Shown here piece by piece: positions 63,728-64,000 of a stretch of 64,000 nt of DNA (positions are counted from its first letter, which is position 1; every line of letters starts with the position of its first letter). A program made the position numbers and the translations under genes. Under the pieces are notes generated by a model. That model saw only the letters and a list, made by a program, of their open reading frames with translations, was not told the origin of the DNA and ran no database searches. This DNA comes from Mycolicibacterium mengxianglii (GTDB lineage: Bacteria; Actinomycetota; Actinomycetes; Mycobacteriales; Mycobacteriaceae). The stretch is from positions 3,100,001 to 3,164,000 of the forward strand of contig NZ_CP065373.1 of assembly GCF_015710575.1 (NCBI RefSeq), read 5' to 3'.

Positions 63728-64000
63728 TCACGCGACCCAGATAGCTTCCGTCACGGGAATCGACCTTCAGCTTGTCGCCCTGGTTGATGAACAGCGGCAC
63801 CTGGATCTCCGCGCCGGTCTCCAACGTGGCCGGTTTGGTTCCCGCGGAGGAGCGATCACCCTGCAGGCCGGGCTCGGTGTGACTGACCAACAGCTCGACG
63901 GTGGTCGGCAGTTCCAGGTACAGCGGCGCGCCTTCGTTGAAGGCAATCTGCACCGGCATGCCCTCCAGCAGGAAGTCCGCCAACCGGCCGACCAGCTGCT
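63720..64000 (-). CDS. efp: elongation factor P, C-terminal part (5' end outside window)
   Basis: The last ~93 codons of efp; the frame continues past the window end, so the ATG-like start at 63983 is internal. EGMPVQI and LPTTVELLV belong to OB domain [21 protein letters not shown] to domain III (PROSITE EF-P signature), and [12 protein letters not shown] ends it. EF-P relieves ribosome stalling at proline runs; its Lys-bearing domain I is outside the window. Confidence 0.95.
   Translation of the reverse strand, partial: QLVGRLADFLLEGMPVQIAFNEGAPLYLELPTTVELLVSHTEPGLQGDRSSAGTKPATLETGAEIQVPLFINQGDKLKVDSRDGSYLGRVNA

Overview
The window comes from a high-GC actinobacterium, almost certainly a mycobacterium (Mycobacterium/Mycolicibacterium type). 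Evidence: mIHF, LprG with the P55 exporter, a PriA that has lost its helicase motifs, PyrR, and the runs gap-pgk-tpiA-secG-ppc, uvrC-rapZ-yvcK-whiA, ribE-ribBA-ribH, fmt-rsmB-rpe-ribD and pyrR-B-C-carA-carB-pyrF-mihF-gmk-rpoZ-coaBC-metK, in an order I recall from Mycobacterium tuberculosis. No tRNA, rRNA, insertion sequence, phage or CRISPR array is visible.

Layout: (1) 1-6.6 kb, central carbon metabolism (pgl end, ppc, secG, tpiA, pgk, gap). (2) 6.7-18.2 kb, a stand-alone LigD-type polymerase, the whiA/yvcK/rapZ/uvrC operon, riboflavin genes, and the lprG-P55 lipid-export pair. (3) 18.3-25.8 kb, an accessory block with a GT2 glycosyltransferase and, divergent from it, a small hypothetical ORF, an archaeal-type aldolase (AroA'/GriI-like), a dehydroquinate synthase II (AroB'/GriH-like) and a ~1322-residue protein fusing a flippase-like membrane domain to adenylation, carrier and thioesterase domains. 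(4) 25.7-30.9 kb, housekeeping ribD-rpe-rsmB-fmt plus a membrane endo/exonuclease/phosphatase-fold protein. (5) 30.9-39.3 kb, a tightly overlapping seven-gene minus-strand operon: two GT2, a polytopic GT-C-like protein, a condensation-domain acyltransferase, a GT4, a lipoprotein alpha/beta hydrolase and a secreted GH16. (6) 39.5-48.5 kb, LemA/DUF2207, PriA, YhhN-like protein, HSL-type esterase, metK, coaBC, rpoZ. (7) 48.6-59.6 kb, gmk, mihF and the pyrimidine operon. (8) 59.7-64 kb, a beta-lactamase-fold hydrolase, an acyl-CoA-dehydrogenase-like flavoprotein, a 2-oxoglutarate/Fe(II) oxygenase, nusB and the efp 3' part.

The most interesting system is in blocks 3 and 5. The two dedicated enzymes match the pair that makes 3-amino-4-hydroxybenzoate in streptomycetes. 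The adenylation domain has Gly where alpha-amino-acid-activating domains have the conserved Asp, which fits an aryl acid. This domain sits on the same polypeptide as a flippase-like membrane domain, near genes for glycan assembly and a stand-alone condensation-type acyltransferase. My inference is a cell-envelope glycan or glycolipid pathway that activates an aryl acid and transfers it to the glycan. No experimental precedent for the complete arrangement is known to me.

Regulatory signals include a PyrR-binding-loop match just upstream of the pyrR Shine-Dalgarno sequence, strong hairpins after secG, between P55 and the GT2, and between the esterase and metK, and a perfect 9+1+9 palindrome between ribE and lprG.
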